NCBI RefSeq assembly: GCF_000768675.1
Contig: NZ_AVPI01000067.1
Location: 62,001-126,000 of the forward strand
Origin: Knoellia flava TL1
GTDB lineage: Bacteria; Actinomycetota; Actinomycetes; Actinomycetales; Dermatophilaceae
Direction of reading: 5' to 3'
DNA: 64,000 nucleotides
The notes below the pieces were generated by a model. The model was not told where the DNA came from and searched no databases. It was given only the letters and a program-made list of their open reading frames with translations. Made by a program: the position numbers and the translations under genes. Each line of letters begins with the position of its first letter. The stretch's first letter is position 1. Positions 36,204-44,874 of the stretch are shown in pieces.

Positions 36204-37265
36204 ATGCCGTCCCCGTCGGTCGTCGAGACCACCCGCCTGACCCTGCGCCCGCCGACGACGGGCGACCGTGACGACTGGGTGCGGCTGCACCGTGACCCGC
36301 GCACCTACTGGCACGCGCCGCACGCGATGTCGCAGAGCGACGACGACGCCGCGGACTTCCTCGACCGCAGCCTCGCGCACTGGGACGAGCGCGGCTTCGG
36401 GTTCTGGGTGGCGCAGGACCGGGGGACCGGCGACGTTGTCGGGGTCTGCGGGCTCAAGGTCATCGAGGACGTCTTCCTCAACCTGTACTACCGGCTCACC
36501 CACGACAGCCTCGGCCGCGGGCTGGGGCGCGAGATGTCGCGGGCCTCGGTCGCGTACGCGGTCGAGTGGCTGCCGCGGCTGCCCGTGCGGGCGCTCGTCA
36601 AGGAGGTCAACGCGCCGTCGGTCGCCACGGCGCTCGGCACCGGGCTCGAGCGCGCCGGCACCCGCGTGCTCCACGACGACCTGCCCGACGAGCCGCCGTC
36701 GACCGTCTTCGAGGCGCCGATCATCGAGGCGGCCACCTCGTTCGACGCCACGACCCACGAGGAGGTGCTCGACCTGTGGATGCGCACCAACGAGGCCGGT
36801 GGGGCCGTGGGCTTCCTGCCGGGGGCGCCGCGTGTGCGGGTCGAGGCGGCGCTGAACGCCTCGGAGGAGCGCATGGCCGAGGGTAGTCGCGTGGCTGTGG
36901 TGCAGCGCTCTGCCGCCGACGGTGCACTGCTCGGGCTGGCCTTCCTCGCGGAGGCCGGTGGGCGGCTCCAGGCGCACGAGCGGTGGGTCTACACCGTGAT
37001 GACCGAGCCCTCGCGTCGCGGGCAGAACCTCGGCCGGATCCTCATGGCCGGCACCCACCGTGTCGCCCGTGAGGCCGGCGTGGAGATCCTCACGCTCGGT
37101 GTCCGCAGCGGCATGGGCACGACGGCGTTCTACGAGGCGTGCGGCTACCGCGAGTCCGGGCGCATCCTTGGTGGGATTCGGGTCGAGGACGGCGACGACC
37201 GCGACAACATCACCATGACCCGCCGCCTCGACGGCCGCACGCTCACTCCCGACCCGCGCGGCTGA
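36204..37265 (+). CDS. Tandem GNAT acetyltransferase
   Basis: The protein has 353 residues and two GNAT folds. The first (about 5-165) resembles the RimJ/RimL group (TTRLTLRPPTTGDRDDWVRLH, DSLGRGLGREM). The second (about 185-335) has VMTEPSRRGQNLGRILMAG as its acetyl-CoA motif and ends FYEACGY. The double arrangement recalls mycothiol synthase-like and aminoglycoside-type proteins, but no specific substrate can be named. The start ATG lies inside an octamer and 6 bases after TAAGAT, next to the palindrome at 36175. Confidence 0.85.
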   Translation: MPSPSVVETTRLTLRPPTTGDRDDWVRLHRDPRTYWHAPHAMSQSDDDAADFLDRSLAHWDERGFGFWVAQDRGTGDVVGVCGLKVIEDVFLNLYYRLTHDSLGRGLGREMSRASVAYAVEWLPRLPVRALVKEVNAPSVATALGTGLERAGTRVLHDDLPDEPPSTVFEAPIIEAATSFDATTHEEVLDLWMRTNEAGGAVGFLPGAPRVRVEAALNASEERMAEGSRVAVVQRSAADGALLGLAFLAEAGGRLQAHERWVYTVMTEPSRRGQNLGRILMAGTHRVAREAGVEILTLGVRSGMGTTAFYEACGYRESGRILGGIRVEDGDDRDNITMTRRLDGRTLTPDPRG

Positions 37266-37325
37266 GGGCACGCGCCTCTGTCGCTCCTCGTCTCGATCGG
37301 GTGCGAGGTTGGAATCGAGTGAGGA

Positions 37326-37670
37326 TCAGCTGGGTGCCGGGCGCTCAGCGTCGTCGTTCAGGTCGGCGATGCCGGTCGCGGTTACCAGGCGCAGTCGCTG
37401 GACGTCGATGCTCGTGACGAAGTCGTCGACGCGGTCGAGGAAGTATCGGGTCGTGGTCTGCGCCTCGTGCTCGGCGAGGGCCTCCTCGCTGGTGTAGAGC
37501 TCGTAGAAGATGCGGACGTCGGGCTCACCGTCGAGTGTGTGCACCGCATAGGCCAACGTGCGGGGCTCATTGTCGGCGATGCCCGCCACTGTGTCGCGCA
37601 TCAGTGCGTCGAAGGCCTCGGCCCGCCCGGGCCTGAGCGCGAACCGGACCACCAGGCCGAACTGGGGCAT
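37326..37670 (-). CDS. Antibiotic biosynthesis monooxygenase (ABM) domain protein
   Basis: The protein has 114 residues and is a dimeric alpha-beta barrel of the ABM/YgiN type (FGLVVRFALRPGRAEAFDALM, FYELYTSEEALAEHEAQ). Such proteins are cofactor-free oxygenases or quinone-related; the substrate is unknown. A GGAGGA ribosome-binding site lies before the ATG. It is convergent with the tandem GNAT. Confidence 0.85.
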   Translation of the reverse strand: MPQFGLVVRFALRPGRAEAFDALMRDTVAGIADNEPRTLAYAVHTLDGEPDVRIFYELYTSEEALAEHEAQTTTRYFLDRVDDFVTSIDVQRLRLVTATGIADLNDDAERPAPS

Positions 37671-37955
37671 GTGCTCCTCCTCGGTAGGAGCTGACTCTCC
37701 CACGCCGGGGCACTCCTACACGCTGAGAAGGCAGACCTCCAAGCGGGGAGCGGAGGTCAGCGCTGAGAGCACTCGCGTGATCCGCGGCAAAGTCGGACGA
37801 GCGTAGCCGTCCTCCACGCGGCTACTTGTTTCATTGACGGCAGGACCGGTGCCTGCGCAGGCTCGGTTCAGGTGTCCGGGTTCGTCGCTCTCAATCGCGG
37901 CTGCCCACGATGAGCACTTTCGGGTGCAGGCTGCGGTGTCACTCCTGTCCACACA
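37671..37955. other. Intergenic region of lower G+C
   Basis: No gene, RNA or terminator was recognised in these 285 bases. Composition is visibly less G+C-rich (for example CTACTTGTTTCATTGACGG around 37822-37840) than most of the window, continuing into the next gene. Confidence 0.6.
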
Positions 37956-38372
37956 ATGCGAGAAGGCGTTTTGACCGCATCGGAAGTCCTAATCGTCGCC
38001 AGCGCCGTCGTGTTTTTCGCTGCGCAGGTGTTCAACTTCGTCGGATTTAAATGGCGTGCCTTGGGCTCGACCGTGGGCATCGCCATGGCCCTCGTCGTGC
38101 TCGCGGTGGCTCCCCCCGCTTGGGAGGCTGGCGTGTTCGGTTGGTTCCTTGCGTGCGCAGGGCTGATTGGGAAGTGGGCTCGTGAAGTGAACTACGACAT
38201 CGAGGCCCGAAAGGAGAAGGGGAAACGACTGCTGGCGTGGGACTTCTTCGGTCTGAACGTGGTTCTCAACCCGTTCTTCATCGCCCTCTATCGACGTCGG
38301 ATGTTCCGTGACAAGTGGTCCCTGAAGCGAGTCCGGAGAGAGAGTTTCTCCGTTCCCGAATGGCTGAGATGA
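37956..38372 (+). CDS. Hypothetical small membrane protein
   Basis: The protein has 138 residues and is not recognised. It has about three hydrophobic segments (SEVLIVASAVVFFAAQVFNF, GSTVGIAMALVVLAVAPP, VFGWFLACAGLIGKW), then a charged half with a further hydrophobic patch (DFFGLNVVLNPFFIALY) and a basic C-terminus. Codon use is less G+C-biased than in neighbours, and the flanks are also lower in G+C, suggesting acquired DNA. A TTG five codons in (37971) is an alternative start. Confidence 0.6.
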   Translation: MREGVLTASEVLIVASAVVFFAAQVFNFVGFKWRALGSTVGIAMALVVLAVAPPAWEAGVFGWFLACAGLIGKWAREVNYDIEARKEKGKRLLAWDFFGLNVVLNPFFIALYRRRMFRDKWSLKRVRRESFSVPEWLR

Positions 38373-38533
38373 CTCGGGGTGTCCCAAACCCACACCTCCG
38401 CTCATCGGCAGTTCCGGACGTTCGGTTCCAGTGAACGCCTGCCCTTGCTTACCGAGCGCTACGACTTGGTGCCCTGGGATTTACCCGACGAGCCGAGCCC
38501 TCGCGCAGGGGTCTCCGTGCACCCGGGGTCGGG

Positions 38534-41128
38534 TCAGAGACGGCGGAGGGCGGTGGCGGTGATGACGAGCTCGCCGGCGGCGTCGCTGGCGTCGAGGTCG
38601 ACGATGGCCTCGATGCCCCAGTCGTGGTCGTCGGCGGGGTCGGCGAGGACCTGACGAACCCGCCAGATGCGGTGCTCGGTGTCGTCGTCGAGACCCGGCA
38701 CCAGGTCGCGAGCGGGCGTGACCTGCAAGAGCGAGGGACCACGCGCGTCGGCATCGGTGCCGATGGTCCCGTGCTCGTCCCAGTAGGCGCCGAGCGCGAC
38801 GTCCCAGGCATCCAGGTCCATGACTGGCGACCGACCGTCCTCGGGGACGGCGGCGGCGTCGGACTCCAGCCGGGCGAGTGCCTCGATGTCGTCGCGCTCG
38901 GCGAGCTCGACGCGGCGCCACATCGCCTGGCGGACCATGGCGCGAAAAGCCCTGTCGTTGGCCGTGATCGGGCGCGGCGGCGGTGGTGCCTCGCCATGGG
39001 CGGCGGCTGCGTTGCGGACCGACTCGGGGTCGGTGAGCGCCGCCCACTCGTCGATGAGCGAGGAGTCGGTCTGGCGGATCGTCTCGCCGAGCCACTCGAT
39101 GAGCGTGTCGAGCTCCTCCCCGCGGTGCGCCTCGGGCACGGTCTGGCGCAGCGTCCGGTAGGCGTCGGAGAGGTAGCGCAGGACGACGCCCTCGGAGCGC
39201 GACAGCCCGTAGCGGCGGATGAGGTCGCCGAAGCTCATCGCCTGCTCCCACATCTCGCGGACGATGCTCTTGGGGTCGAGCGCGTCGTCCGGCAGCCAAG
39301 GGTGCGTCTGCCGGTAGGTCTCGTATGCCGGCTCGAGCAGCTCGAGGAGCGGGCGCGGCCACGTGATCTCCTCGACGATCGCTGTCCGCTCGTCGTAGTC
39401 GACGCCCTCGGCCTTGAGCTCGGCGATGCGCTCGCCACGGGCGGCCCACTGCTGGGCGCGCAGGACCGGCCGAGGCGAGTCGAGGACGGCCTCGACGACG
39501 GAGACGACATCGAGCGCGTGCGTCGGCGACTCGGCGTCGAGGAGGTCGAGCGCGGCGAGCGCGAAGTGCGCGAGCGGCTGGTTGAGCGCGAAGTCCGCCG
39601 GCAGGTCAACCGTGAGCTCGACGGTGCGACCGTCGGCCGCGGGCTCCGGCAGGCGGACGACGACGCCCGAGTCGAGGAGCGAGCGACCGAGCCGGATCGC
39701 ACGGCGGGCGAGCTTGGCCCGGCCCGCTGGGGTCTCGTGGTTGACGCGGACGAGTCGGCTCACGGCCGCGACCGGGTCACCCGGGCGCGCCATCAGGTTG
39801 AGGATCATCGCGTTGTCGATCCGCATCTTCGACGTCAGCGGCTCGGGCTCGCTCGCGACGAGCTTGTCGAAGGTCTGCTCGGTCCACACGATCGAGCCCT
39901 CGGGCGGCTTCTTGCGCTGGACCTTGCGCAGCTTCTTGGGATCGTCACCGGCCTTGGCGATGGCACGCTCGTTGTCGATGACGTGTGGCGGGGCCTGGAC
40001 GATGACCGACCCGCTCGTGTCGAAGCCCGCGCGCCCCGCCCGACCTGCGATCTGGTGGAACTCGCGTGAGCGGAAGACGCGGTCCCGCTGCCCGTCGAAC
40101 TTCGCGAGACCGGTGAACAAGACGGTCCGGATAGGCACGTTGATGCCGACGCCGAGGGTGTCGGTCCCCGCGATGACCTTGAGCAGCCCTGCCTGCGCGA
40201 GCTGCTCGACGACGCGGCGGTAGCGGGGGAGCAGCCCGGCGTGGTGAACGCCGATGCCGCGTCGCAGCAGTCCGGACAGGGTCTTGCCGAACCCGGCGGC
40301 GAACCGCACGGGAGCGAGGCGCTCCGCGATGGCGACCTTCTCCTCGGCGGTGAGCAGCTTGAGCGTGACGAGCGAGGCCGCGTGCTCGGCGGCGAGCTGC
40401 TGGGTCGGGTGGACGACGTAGACCGGCGCCTGGTGGGTCGTGACGATCTCCTCGACCATCTCGGCGAGCGGCGTGAGCGACCACGTGAAGGACAGCGGCA
40501 CCGGCCGCTCCGCCGTCGTCACGAACGCGACCTCGCGCCCGGTCCGGCGGGTGAGGTCCTCCGAGATCGCGGTCATGTCGCCCAACGTGGCCGACATGAG
40601 GAGGAACTGAGCCTGCGGCAGCTCGAGCAGCGGCACCTGCCACGCCCACCCGCGCTGGCCGTCGGCGTAGTAGTGGAACTCGTCCATGACGACGAGCCCG
40701 ACGTCGGCCGAGGAGCCCTCCCGCAGAGCGATGTTGGCGAGGACCTCGGCGGTGCAGGCGATGATCGGCGCGTCGGCGTTGACCGAGGCATCACCGGTGA
40801 GCAGGCCGACGTTCTCGGCGCCGAAGACGTCGCACAGGGCGAAGAACTTCTCGTTGACGAGCGCCTTGATCGGGGCCGTGTAGAACGACACGCGGTCGCC
40901 GGCGAGCGCGGCGAAGTGGGCAGCGACGCCCACGAGCGACTTGCCCGACCCGGTCGGAGTCGCAAGGACGACGTGGCGGCCCGAGACGACCTCGATGACC
41001 GCCTCGTCCTGGTGGGGATAGAGCGCGATGCCGGACTCCTCCGCCCAGGCCGAGAAGACGGCATACAGGGTGTCGGCGTCGGTCGTGACGGAGGTGAGGG
41101 CGCGCTCGGCCAGCGGGTGGGAGGTCAT
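38534..41128 (-). CDS. DEAD/DEAH-box helicase with DUF3516 C-terminus
   Basis: This superfamily 2 helicase of 864 residues has Walker A ATPTGSGKS (56-64), an MDEFHYY box, SATLGD, and QIAGRAGRAGFD in domain 2, similar to HelY/Ski2-type proteins. The C-terminal DUF3516 region (WPRPLLELLEPAYETYRQTHPW, ALDPKSIVREMWEQAMSF) is actinobacterial. RNA or DNA unwinding is expected; the partner is unknown. The ATG at 41128 is preferred over a GTG-like start 18 bases upstream. Confidence 0.9.
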   Translation of the reverse strand: MTSHPLAERALTSVTTDADTLYAVFSAWAEESGIALYPHQDEAVIEVVSGRHVVLATPTGSGKSLVGVAAHFAALAGDRVSFYTAPIKALVNEKFFALCDVFGAENVGLLTGDASVNADAPIIACTAEVLANIALREGSSADVGLVVMDEFHYYADGQRGWAWQVPLLELPQAQFLLMSATLGDMTAISEDLTRRTGREVAFVTTAERPVPLSFTWSLTPLAEMVEEIVTTHQAPVYVVHPTQQLAAEHAASLVTLKLLTAEEKVAIAERLAPVRFAAGFGKTLSGLLRRGIGVHHAGLLPRYRRVVEQLAQAGLLKVIAGTDTLGVGINVPIRTVLFTGLAKFDGQRDRVFRSREFHQIAGRAGRAGFDTSGSVIVQAPPHVIDNERAIAKAGDDPKKLRKVQRKKPPEGSIVWTEQTFDKLVASEPEPLTSKMRIDNAMILNLMARPGDPVAAVSRLVRVNHETPAGRAKLARRAIRLGRSLLDSGVVVRLPEPAADGRTVELTVDLPADFALNQPLAHFALAALDLLDAESPTHALDVVSVVEAVLDSPRPVLRAQQWAARGERIAELKAEGVDYDERTAIVEEITWPRPLLELLEPAYETYRQTHPWLPDDALDPKSIVREMWEQAMSFGDLIRRYGLSRSEGVVLRYLSDAYRTLRQTVPEAHRGEELDTLIEWLGETIRQTDSSLIDEWAALTDPESVRNAAAAHGEAPPPPRPITANDRAFRAMVRQAMWRRVELAERDDIEALARLESDAAAVPEDGRSPVMDLDAWDVALGAYWDEHGTIGTDADARGPSLLQVTPARDLVPGLDDDTEHRIWRVRQVLADPADDHDWGIEAIVDLDASDAAGELVITATALRRL

Positions 41129-41280
41129 TGCGCTGAATCCTCCCATCCCGCAGTCGGCGCACCCGCCACGGAGCGGGGACCACCCCGACCTGCCCGCGGA
41201 GTCGGGACACCGGCCCCTGTCGCACGGGACGCGACCAGCGCCACTGTCGACCCATCAACCTCCACGAAAGGACAAGCGCG

Positions 41281-41988
41281 ATGCGCACCAACCCCCATCG
41301 GATCCGCCGCCTCACGACAGGGACGACCCTGTGCCTCGCCGCGGTCCTCATGGTCACCGCCCTCCTCGTCGACCCCGGCACGTGGGGCGACGACCGCGAG
41401 GTCGTCAGCTACCAGGACAACCCCGCCCTCGCGCAGCTCCAGTCGGCGCTCTACCACTGGGGTTACCTGCTCATGGCGGTCGCCGTCCTCGGCCTCGCCC
41501 ACTTCACCCGCCGGCGCGCGGTCCTCGCAGGGCACGTCGTCGCCGGCGTGGCCGCCATCGGCTGGATCAACCTCTCCGCACTGCTGCTCACCGACCCCGT
41601 CAACTGGTGGTTCGGCGAGCGCTACGCGCCGGAGGAGGCGGAGCGGCTCACCAACGAGGTCCTCGAGATCCCGGGCGTGATCGTCGGCTTCATGATCCCC
41701 GGCCCGTTCCTCGCCCTCGGTGGCACGGTCGCCCTCTTCATCGTCCTGTGGCGAGCCGGCTTCGTCCGCGGCTGGGTCCCGCTCCTCTTCGCCGCGTGGG
41801 TCGCGGGCAGCTTCACCGTCCCCTACGGCCCCGCCGCGATCCCGCTGTGGCTCGCCGGCACCGGAGTCCTCGCCTACCTCGGCCAGCGCGTCCTGCGGAT
41901 GACCGACGAGGCGTATGCCGCCCACGAGGCTCCGTTGCCCGCGGCACCCGCCGCGCAGGAGACCGCCGTCCTGGCCCGGCAGGCGTAG
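41281..41988 (+). CDS. Multi-pass membrane protein, unknown
   Basis: The protein has 235 residues and about six hydrophobic segments. The first (TTLCLAAVLMVTALLV) could act as a signal anchor. An extracytoplasmic loop with WGDDREVV follows, and a cytoplasmic alanine/proline-rich tail ends the protein. No family was recognised. An AAAGGA ribosome-binding site precedes the ATG. The stop is followed within 20 bases by a strong hairpin that runs up to the next start. Confidence 0.65.
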   Translation: MRTNPHRIRRLTTGTTLCLAAVLMVTALLVDPGTWGDDREVVSYQDNPALAQLQSALYHWGYLLMAVAVLGLAHFTRRRAVLAGHVVAGVAAIGWINLSALLLTDPVNWWFGERYAPEEAERLTNEVLEIPGVIVGFMIPGPFLALGGTVALFIVLWRAGFVRGWVPLLFAAWVAGSFTVPYGPAAIPLWLAGTGVLAYLGQRVLRMTDEAYAAHEAPLPAAPAAQETAVLARQA

Positions 41989-42004
41989 TCGCTCGTCGCG
42001 CCGC

Positions 42005-42040
42005 GCCCCCACCTCGGCACCCCCGTGCCAAGGTGGGGGC
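42005..42040. terminator. Strong hairpin abutting the glucosidase start codon
   Basis: GCCCCCACCTCGGCAC (42005-42020) pairs with GTGCCAAGGTGGGGGC (42025-42040), 16 bp with one mismatch and a 4-base loop. The right arm contains the AGGTGGGGG ribosome-binding region and ends at the base before ATG 42041. It may terminate the upstream gene, mask the ribosome-binding site, or both. Confidence 0.75.
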
Positions 42041-44776
42041 ATGACGTCGGTGGAGCCGGAGGAGCCCGCCCTCACCGAGGAGCACCTCCGGCTGCGCGAC
42101 TCGCCGGCCGACGACGACCCGTGGCGCGCGTGGGGTCCCTACGTCTCTGGCCGCCAGTGGGGCACCGTGCGCGAGGACTACTCCGCCGACGGCGACGCGT
42201 GGTCGTTCTTCCCCTTCGACCACGCCCACGCCCGCGCCTACCGCTGGGGAGAGGACGGCATCGCCGGGCTCTGCGACCGCTACGGCTTCCTCAACCTCGC
42301 CGTCGCGATGTGGAACCGCAACGACGACCGGCTCAAGGAGCGGTGCTTCGGCCTCACCAACGGCGAGGGCAACCACGGCGAGGACGCCAAGGAGTACTGG
42401 TGGCACCTCGACGCCACCCCGACGCACAGCTGGGCCCAGCACCTCCACCGCTACCCCCAGGCCGCCTTCCCGTATGCCGTCCTGCGCGAGGAGAACGCCC
42501 GCCGCGGCCACGGTGACCCCGAGTTCCAGCTCGTCGACACCGGTGTCCTCGACGAGGACCGGTTCTTCGACGTCGTGACGACGCACGCCAAGGTCTCGCC
42601 GGGCGATGTCCTCATGACCGTGGAGGCGACGAACCACGGTCCGGACCCGGCGCCCCTCGACCTCTTGCCCCAGCTGTGGTTCCGCAACACGTGGGCCTGG
42701 GGGCGTGACGACCGCACACCGCTCATCGAGGTCGTCGACGACGCGCCCGACGGGATGGTCGTGCTGCGCGCGACGCACGCCCACCTCGGCGTCGTCCACC
42801 TCGTCGCCGAGGGATCGCCCGAGGTGCTCGTGTGCGACAACGAGACGCACGTCGAGGCGGTCTTCGGACAGGGCCAGAGCCGCAGCCCCCACCCCAAGGA
42901 CGCGGTCGACCGGGCGATCGTCCACGGCGACCCGAGCCTGCTTGCCACTGACGGGCGGGGCACCAAGGTGGCCCTGCGCTTCGGCTTCGACTCGGTGGCG
43001 CCTGGCGAGACGGTGCGGGTGCGCCTGCGCCTGCTCGACGACGCGTGGGCCGAGGGCACCACCGACAGGGTCGTGCCCGACGCGTCGTCGCTGCACGACG
43101 CCTTCGGGCCGGAGTTCGACGAGGTGCTCGCGACCCGGCGGGCCGAGGCCGACGCCTTCTATGCCGCCGTCATCCCCGATGGTGTCGGCGACGAGGAGCG
43201 GCTCGTCGCCCGGCGGGCCTTCGCCGGCCTCAACTGGGGCAAGCAGCTCTATCGCTACGACGTGCGCGAGTGGCTCGAGGGCGACCCGGCCTACCCGCCG
43301 CCGCCGGACTCACGACGGGCGCGCGAGCCCGCGGGCCGCAACACGTCGTGGACCCACCTCGCGCTCGCCGACGTCATCTCGATGCCCGACGAGTGGGAGT
43401 ACCCGTGGTTCGCCGCGTGGGACCTCGCCTTCCACACCGTCGCCATCGCCCACATGGACCCGGAGTTCGCCAAGAACCAGCTCCTGCTCATGTGCCGGGA
43501 GTGGAGCCAGCACCCCAACGGCCAGCTGCCGGCATACGAATGGCAGTTCGGCGACGTCAACCCGCCGGTCCACGCGTGGGCCGCGTGGCACGTCTACGTC
43601 CTCGACGGCGCGCGCGACCACGGCTTCCTCGTCCGCGTCTTCACCAAGCTGCTCTTCAACTTCTCGTGGTGGCTCAACCGCAAGGACTCCGACGGGTCCA
43701 ACCTCTTCGAGGGCGGCTTCCTCGGCATGGACAACATCAGCGTCTTCGACCGGTCGCGCGAGGTGCCGGAGGGGTGGCGGCTCGAGCAGTCCGACGCGAC
43801 GAGCTGGATGGCGTTCACCTGCCTCCAGATGCTGCGGATCGCGCTCGAGCTGAGCCGCGTCGACCGCGCGTGGGACGGGCTCGCGACGACGTTCCTCGAG
43901 CACTTCTTCTCGATCGCCGAGGCGATGGAGGCGTTCGGCACCGACCAGGTTTCGCTCTGGGACGAGACCGACGAGTTCTTCTATGACGTCCTCGTCGACG
44001 ACGAGGGGCGGGGCTCGCCGGTGCGGGTGCGCTCGCTCGTGGGGCTGCTGCCGCTCATCGCCGTCGCCAACGTCCCGGCGTGGGCGTTCGAGGAGCTCGG
44101 CGACTTCACGTCGCGCCTGCGGTGGCTCCAGGACCGGCGCCCCGACCTCACCGAGTCGCTGCTGCACAGCCAGGACGGCGAGGTCGTCCACAACAGCCTC
44201 ACCCCGGTCGTCCGGCCGCGGCTCGAGGCGATCCTGCGGCGGCTCTTCGACGAGGACGAGTTCCTCTCGCCGCACGGGATCCGCTCGCTGTCGGCGGCCT
44301 ACCGCGGCGGGACCGAGGTCGACGCCGGTGGCACGTCGGTGCACATCGCCTACGACCCGGGGGAGTCGTCGACCGGGATGTTCGGCGGCAACTCGAACTG
44401 GCGCGGGCCGGTGTGGTTCCCCGTCAACGTCCTCATCCTCGACGCGCTGCTCGTCCTCGCCGACGGTGCCGACGGTGACCTGCGGGTCGAGTTCCCGACC
44501 GGCTCGGGGCGGCCGGTGCCCCTCGAGGAGGCGGCGATCGGGCTGCGGCAGCGGCTCATCTCGCTGTTCCTCTCCGGTGACGACGGACGTCGGCCCGGCA
44601 CCCCGCGCGAGCACCCCGAAGGGCCGCTGTGGGACGCGCACCCGACCTTCAGCGAGCACTTCAACGGGGACACCGGCATCGGCCTCGGCGCCTCGCACCA
44701 GACCGGCTGGACCGCCCTCGTCGCCCACCTCGTCTGCACGCCGCCCGACGACCTCCGCGAGGAGATGGACACCTGA
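42041..44776 (+). CDS. GH63/MGH1-like glucosidase
   Basis: This (alpha/alpha)6-barrel glycoside hydrolase of 911 residues is related to processing alpha-glucosidase I and mannosylglycerate/glucosylglycerate hydrolases. An N-terminal beta domain (DPWRAWGPYVSGRQWGTVRE) precedes the barrel, with SMPDEWEYPWFAAWDLAFH and the family motif GGNSNWRGPVWFPVN near the C-terminus. No signal peptide is visible, so it probably acts in the cytoplasm on a glucosylated solute or oligosaccharide. The ATG sits at the foot of a 16-bp hairpin. Confidence 0.88.
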   Translation: MTSVEPEEPALTEEHLRLRDSPADDDPWRAWGPYVSGRQWGTVREDYSADGDAWSFFPFDHAHARAYRWGEDGIAGLCDRYGFLNLAVAMWNRNDDRLKERCFGLTNGEGNHGEDAKEYWWHLDATPTHSWAQHLHRYPQAAFPYAVLREENARRGHGDPEFQLVDTGVLDEDRFFDVVTTHAKVSPGDVLMTVEATNHGPDPAPLDLLPQLWFRNTWAWGRDDRTPLIEVVDDAPDGMVVLRATHAHLGVVHLVAEGSPEVLVCDNETHVEAVFGQGQSRSPHPKDAVDRAIVHGDPSLLATDGRGTKVALRFGFDSVAPGETVRVRLRLLDDAWAEGTTDRVVPDASSLHDAFGPEFDEVLATRRAEADAFYAAVIPDGVGDEERLVARRAFAGLNWGKQLYRYDVREWLEGDPAYPPPPDSRRAREPAGRNTSWTHLALADVISMPDEWEYPWFAAWDLAFHTVAIAHMDPEFAKNQLLLMCREWSQHPNGQLPAYEWQFGDVNPPVHAWAAWHVYVLDGARDHGFLVRVFTKLLFNFSWWLNRKDSDGSNLFEGGFLGMDNISVFDRSREVPEGWRLEQSDATSWMAFTCLQMLRIALELSRVDRAWDGLATTFLEHFFSIAEAMEAFGTDQVSLWDETDEFFYDVLVDDEGRGSPVRVRSLVGLLPLIAVANVPAWAFEELGDFTSRLRWLQDRRPDLTESLLHSQDGEVVHNSLTPVVRPRLEAILRRLFDEDEFLSPHGIRSLSAAYRGGTEVDAGGTSVHIAYDPGESSTGMFGGNSNWRGPVWFPVNVLILDALLVLADGADGDLRVEFPTGSGRPVPLEEAAIGLRQRLISLFLSGDDGRRPGTPREHPEGPLWDAHPTFSEHFNGDTGIGLGASHQTGWTALVAHLVCTPPDDLREEMDT

Positions 44777-44874
44777 GGGCATGAACCTGCGTGCGCAACT
44801 CGCCAATTCCTCGGGTTCGGCACGGCTGTGGAGGGCACGACGTCGGTGTCGCCGGGACGGCATACCCTGTGTCG

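Noticed and set aside
34041-37271. Very long minus-strand open frame opposite hflX and the tandem GNAT
   Set aside because: Only its last 207 codons (from 34664) encode a real methyltransferase with SAM motifs. The rest is antisense to conserved genes.
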